Below are positions 58,935 through 64,000 of a stretch of 64,000 bases of DNA, in pieces; positions within the stretch are counted from its first letter, which is position 1, and every line of letters begins with the position of its first letter. Below the pieces are notes generated by a model that did no database searches, was not told the origin of the DNA, and saw only the letters and a program-made list of their open reading frames with translations. Both the position numbers and the translations under genes were made by a program. This stretch comes from Siphonodentalium dalli (taxonomy: Eukaryota > Mollusca > Scaphopoda > Gadilida > Siphonodentaliidae), in contig CP136069.1 of the NCBI GenBank assembly GCA_032622095.1, positions 183,203,122-183,267,121 on the forward strand. Direction: 5' to 3'.

Positions 58935-58939
58935 GTAAG

Positions 58940-60500
58940 TACTAATTAAGTCAAGACAACTCAACTTCCGAGCCTTCATTCTTTTATGGTTATGTTTCCA
59001 TGATTCCTCCAGCCATATTATCTCTAGTGCCAGCGACATGAAAATATCTCTGCTGCCGGAATTGTAAAATGGCTGAGCCGCATGCATGGGCTTATATGTC
59101 AAGCACAACTGTATTGTGAATCGCAAAGAATGAAAACATATTGCCTATACTTGCATGGACATGACATGGTTAATATGTTAATAATGTGCTTATGCATTCA
59201 TTTCTTGTTATATTATCAGAACACCCCTCTGAATGTGTAATAGACTATTCAATGTATGCTTTTATATAACTGAATGGGAGAATCCATTCAGTGTTGAAAG
59301 GTTTAAAGTCATAAAATTTGTTTATTTCGACACGACTCTATCTCGGACATCGCCGACATTTGTCAATATATACACATAACCTGTAGATGAGAATAGAAAT
59401 TAGTTATATTTAATAGAAATATAGCTCCCATATTAATCTATTGATATCACCATGAGTATGTTTTAATTTCAACACAAATTTGTATCATGATTTATAATAA
59501 TGCAAGTAAGGTTAACCTGACCAATTCACTAGGATTTTGAATTATTCCTGCCGCACATTAATCGGACGCTCACACAATGGATAATATGAAAGTGAAAAAT
59601 TCTATATATGCTTTTGAAAACTTAAATTGCGAGTGCAAATGCGTGCAAGAGTTATTATACGCCCATTTTGGAACAGTTGAGGCATCCATCCATCTGTGCA
59701 TCTATCTGTCTGTTCACTTTTTTTTCATTTCTGAACTGAATTGAATGAAATTTGGTATACGGGTTTAGCACAAAATACAAGTCAAGTACGGTTTCCGTTC
59801 GCCAATTTTCACCAGAGTTACGGCCCTATTTGTTGGAATTTACATTCAATTTTCGTCTGAACTGACTGGAATGAAATTTGGAATGTGTGTTTACTAGCCC
59901 TAAAATACAGGCAAAGTTTGAATTTGGGTTTCGCCCATCAATTTTCATGAGAGTTATGGCCCTTTGTTGAAATTACCACAGGCGTATTTTCCCACACCCT
60001 AGCGATGCTCTTGTTTTCTCTTGTCTGCGGGAGAAGAACTAAACAGTAACCATTGCTTAGTTATATTTTACCTTAACATGAATCATTAATTCAATTCAGA
60101 CTTCAGAAATTTCTATATATATATATTAAATATACCTGTGGTAGAGCTTTAGGAGTATGATTTAATGACATGCCACATATGCCATTCTCACATTAATATT
60201 AAAACTGTTTGGCTGGTCTCTACAACATATCGTTTGTTATATGAGACTTTTTATATTTTTCTAATTATGTAACAACAAGAATCAATAATGGTTGACGCTT
60301 GAGACTTGAACATTGTTTCCTTGTATCATAATGTTTGTAACTAGAGTCAAGATTTATTATTTATAGATGTTACATTTGTATCAATTGAATTGATGTGTGT
60401 CCCCTGGGGATGTTGATGTAGACTGCAGTGCATTCAGTTTAGGCGACCTTTAAGTAACCATGTAGAATGCATTGTCTCAAAAGTCTGAATCAACATAAAT
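58940..60500. other. Intron after last visible exon; fragments only
   Basis: 59215-59307 is a family-4 TTAA remnant. 59655-60015 is a Helitron-like body (ATACGCCCATTTTGGAACAG ... CTCTTG) with two units of AATGAAATTTGG. Nothing else was recognised. Confidence 0.45.
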
Positions 60501-60503
60501 ACT

Positions 60504-60724
60504 TAACCCTTTCTCTATTACAAGTAAGTGGATTTTCCAACTCAGTTATATAAAAGTATATATTGCAATGGTCTATTATTCATTTGGAGGGGTGTTCAGG
60601 TAATACAGAAGACACACAGACAATTTTTAGATCATAAAAGTTATGATGGATTGCTATTATTCATTGGGAAATGTTCAGATAATAAGTTCAACAAACAACG
60701 TAATATAGTAAAGAAAGGACTAAG
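60504..60724. mobile_element. TTAA foldback, family 4
   Basis: TTAACCCTTTCTCTATTACA with body motifs GCAATGGTCTATTATTCATT and AATGTTCAGATAATAAGTTC. The right end decays near GTAAAGAAAGGAC. Confidence 0.65.
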
Positions 60725-60757
60725 GATGACTTATCTCCTCCGGGCAACTAAATAACT

Positions 60758-61500
60758 ATACACCCAGCCCAAAAGATGGGGGGGGGGGGGTATACTGGAT
60801 TACATGGGTCCGTCTGTCTGTGTGCGTGTCCCCTCATATATCTCAACCGATGAAATTTGGTATGCAAGTTTGGCATCAGGAGGGCTTTTAACCCTTTACC
60901 CAACAGAAGGGCCCTGTGCCAATGCATTCTCTTATATATGCAAGTCGACCATAGGTCGCCTCGCATATATAAGAGAATGCATTGGCTTAACACATTAAAA
61001 ATTATAAAATTGTTAAAGAATGTAAGAAAAAATGGTAAAAAGTGTTAAAAACAGATTTTTTTAGGCCAATGCATTCTCTTATATATGCGAGGCGACCTAT
61101 GGTCGACTCGCATATATAAGAGAATGCATTGGCACAGGGCATAACTGTAACTATCACAATGTGGTCAAGGAGCCGGTTCCAATGATATCCATATTTGTAT
61201 GGTTCTATTGAGACAGACCGAAGATATTTTAGGCTGTTGAAGCTTTATTTGGCCGGTTTTGGCCGGTTTGTTGGGTAAAGGGTTAAGAGAGGATTCATTG
61301 ACATTACTTACTAGTATTCACATTTTCTGTTCAAGAGTTATCCCTCTTTGTTTATCTGAAAATGTTGGATTTCTGTCCATCCGCTCATATATTTCAACCA
61401 TGGGTTGTCGGATCTCGATGAAATTGGGTATGCAGGTTTGACATCAGGAGGGCTATCAAAAGAGGGTTCAGTGACATTGCTCACTTTTTCCGTGCTAACA
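60758..61500 (+). mobile_element. Helitron-like element split by a TTAA foldback
   Basis: The left part (TATACACCCAGCCC, a poly-G run, GGGTATACTGGATTAC, then TTTGGCATCAGGAGGGCT) is followed after the insertion 60888-61286 by GAGAGGATTCATTGACATTA. A second body unit at 61378-61475 reads without interruption (CATCAGGAGGGCTATCAAAA, GAGGGTTCAGTGACATTG). The right terminus was not identified. Confidence 0.5.
60888..61286. mobile_element. TTAA foldback, family 1, reverse orientation
   Basis: TTAACCCTTTACCCAACAGA to TTTGTTGGGTAAAGGGTTAA, both hairpins present. It lies inside the Helitron-like element. Confidence 0.92.
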
Positions 61501-61591
61501 AGATACAGTGCTCTCTATTGTACGCTATTGGTAGGCTACGAATGTTTTTGCACGGATTTATGTTCTAAAAATAACTCCTAAAACTGTCCCA

Positions 61592-61982
61592 TTAACCCTT
61601 TACCCAACAAACCGGCCAAAAACGGCCAAATAAAGCTGCAACAGCCTAAATTATCTTGGGTCTGTCTCAATAAAACCATACAAATATGGATATCATTGGA
61701 ACCGGCTCATTGACCACATTGTGATGGTTACAGTTATGCCCTGTGCCAATGCATTCTCTTATATATGCGAGTCGACCATAGGTCGCCTCGCCTATATAAG
61801 AGAATGCATTGGCCTAAAAAAAATCTTTTTTTAACCCTTTTTACCATTTTTTCTTACATTCTTTAACAATTTTAATGTGTTAAGCCAATGCATTCTCTTA
61901 TATATGCGAGGCGACCTATGGTCGACTCGCATATATAAGAGAATGCATTGGCACAGGGCCGTTCTGTTGGGTAAAGGGTTAA
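61592..61982. mobile_element. TTAA foldback, family 1
   Basis: Complete ends and both mirror hairpins. It belongs to the same subfamily as 42829. Confidence 0.93.
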
Positions 61983-62139
61983 TGTCATAACAAATTCAAA
62001 ATAAAATTGATATCAACTGATAGAAACTTTTCTGACATGTGTCCACGATTCATATCTATTATGTTATACCCTGGGATCTATATAAAACTTGAAGAGATAT
62101 ACTATCTTCATGAAAGGAAATTGAGTCCCTCGTCATTTT

Positions 62140-64000
62140 GTGAATGTTATAATTATATCTCATGAAATATTGAATCTTCCCTCATGTTGTGAATGACATA
62201 TCTCATGAATGATTGCATCCCAGGGGATGGCAGTAAGACAGTCTAGTCTGACTATGCCACCCCCTCGAATATACAATATAATATTTGTCAAATGTATTAT
62301 TCATTAATATGTGTATATTGAAATAAAATATCCTATCCCATCTCATGTTGTGCATGATATATCTCATGAATGATTGCATCCCATCTCATGTTGTGCATGA
62401 TATATCTCATGAATTATTGCATCCCATCTCATGGTGTGGATATATCTCATGAATTATTGCATCCCATCTCGTGGTGTGGATATATCTCATGAATTATTGC
62501 ATCCCATCTCATGGTGTGGATATATCTCATGAATGATTGCATCCCATCTCATGGTGTGGATATATCTCATGAATTATTGCATCCCATCTCATGTTGTGCA
62601 TGATATATCTCATGAATTATTGCATCCCATCTCATGGTGTGGATATATCTCATGAATTATTGCATCCCATCTCATGGTGTGAATGATATATCTCATGAAT
62701 GATTGCATCCCATCTCATGGTGTGGATATATCTCATGAATTATTGCATCCCATCTCATGGTGTGGATATATCTCATGAATTATTGCATCCCATCTCATGT
62801 TGTGCATGATATATCTCATGAATTATTGCATCCCATCTCATGGTGTGGATATATCTCATGAATTATTGCATCCCATCTCATGGTGTGGATATATCTCATG
62901 AAATAGAGCATCCCATCTCATGTTGTGCATGATATATCTCATGAATTATTGCATCCCATCTCATGGTGTGGATATATCTCATGAATTATTGCATCCCATC
63001 TCATGGTGTGAATGATATATCTCATGAATGATTGCATCCCATCTCATGGTGTGGATATATCTCATGAATTATTGCATCCCATCTCATGGTGTGGATATAT
63101 CTCATGAATTATTGCATCCCATCTCATGGTGTGGATATATCTCATGAAATAGAGCATCCCATCTCATGTTGTGCATGATATATCTCATGAATTATTGCAT
63201 CCCATCTCATGGTGTGGATATATCTCATGAAATAGAGCATCCCATCTCATGTTGTGCATGATATATCTCATGAATTATTGCATCCCATCTCATGGTGTGG
63301 ATATATCTCATGAAATAGAGCATCCCATCTCATGGTGTGAATGATATATCTCATGAATTATTGCATCCCATCTCATGGTGTGGATATATCTCATGAAATA
63401 GAGCATCCCATCTCATGTTGTGAATGATATATCTCATGAATTATTGCATCCCATCTCATGGTGTGAATGATATATCTCATGAATGATTGCATCCCATCTC
63501 ATGGTGTGGATATATCTCATGAATGATTGCATCCCATCTCATGGTGTGGATGACATATCTCATGAATTATTGCATCCCATCTCATGGTGTGAATGATATA
63601 TCTCATGAATGATTGCATCCCATCTCATGGTGTGGATATATCTCATGAATGATTGCATCCCATCTCATGTTGTGCATGATATATCTCATGAATGATTGCA
63701 TCCCATCTCATGGTGTGGATATATCTCATGAATGATTGCATCCCATCTCATGTTGTGGATGATATATCTCATGAATTATTGCATCCCATCTCATGGTGTG
63801 GATATATCTCATGAATGATTGCATCCCATCTCATGTTGTGGATATATCTCATGAATTATTGCATCCCATCTCATGGTGTGGATATATCTCATGAATTATT
63901 GCATCCCATCTCATGTTGTGCATGATATATCTCATGAATGATTGCATCCCATCTCATGGTGTGGATATATCTCATGAATTATTGCATCCCATCTCATGGT
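62140..64000 (+). repeat. 40/43-bp satellite running off the window
   Basis: The unit is CATCCCATCTCATGGTGTGG ATATATCTCATGAATTATTG (40 bp). Variants have TGTGCATGATATAT or TGTGAATGATATAT, adding 3 bp (43 bp), and GAATGATTG or GAAATAGAG in place of GAATTATTG. Degenerate precursors appear from about 62140 and regular units from about 62335. About 40 units are visible. Confidence 0.95.

Overview
The window is eukaryotic nuclear DNA: AT-rich, with no bacterial gene layout, GT-AG introns with consistent phases, and very many short foldback transposons. The repeat style (piggyBac-like TTAA foldbacks, Tc1/mariner-like TA foldbacks, hAT remnants, and elements opening with TATACCCCC plus GTCCGTCC-type microsatellites and closing near a short hairpin and CTCTAG) suggests a marine lophotrochozoan, most likely a mollusc. 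That placement is an inference; no ribosomal or mitochondrial marker is present.

Only one gene can be supported. It is a plus-strand homologue of spermatogenesis-associated protein 1 (SPATA1), running through almost the whole window. Six internal coding exons are visible: 2746-2863, 26735-26788, 30010-30229, 47856-48966, 56884-57370 and 58883-58934. All splice phases agree. The first three carry the conserved SPATA1 N-terminal block; the fourth and fifth encode a long, highly charged, probably disordered region; the sixth is acidic. The start codon lies upstream of the window or was not recognised in 1-2745. The C-terminal coiled-coil domain expected for the family should lie beyond 64000.

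The rest is intron packed with nested mobile elements. Intron 1 (about 23.9 kb) holds a GCAGAATGAGG composite foldback family, a degenerate tandem array of about 490-bp units (8505-11880), a segmental duplication (13852-16526 and 17296-21735) and, inside the second copy, a 2.2-kb CpG-rich TTAA-flanked insertion (18899-21107). Intron 3 (about 17.6 kb) holds a 2.6-kb TA-flanked element with CCGCGGTA arrays (31755-34345) and a 20-bp minisatellite (40074-40420). Intron 4 holds two Helitron-like elements. The last intron ends in a 40/43-bp satellite that runs off the window.

The most notable pattern is modular. A hairpin core, usually present as two mirror-image hairpins and bounded by CCCTGTGCCAATGC on both sides, occurs inside at least four foldback families whose outer termini are unrelated. 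Several insertions can be dated relative to each other, because empty target sites are present in other repeat copies in the same window.
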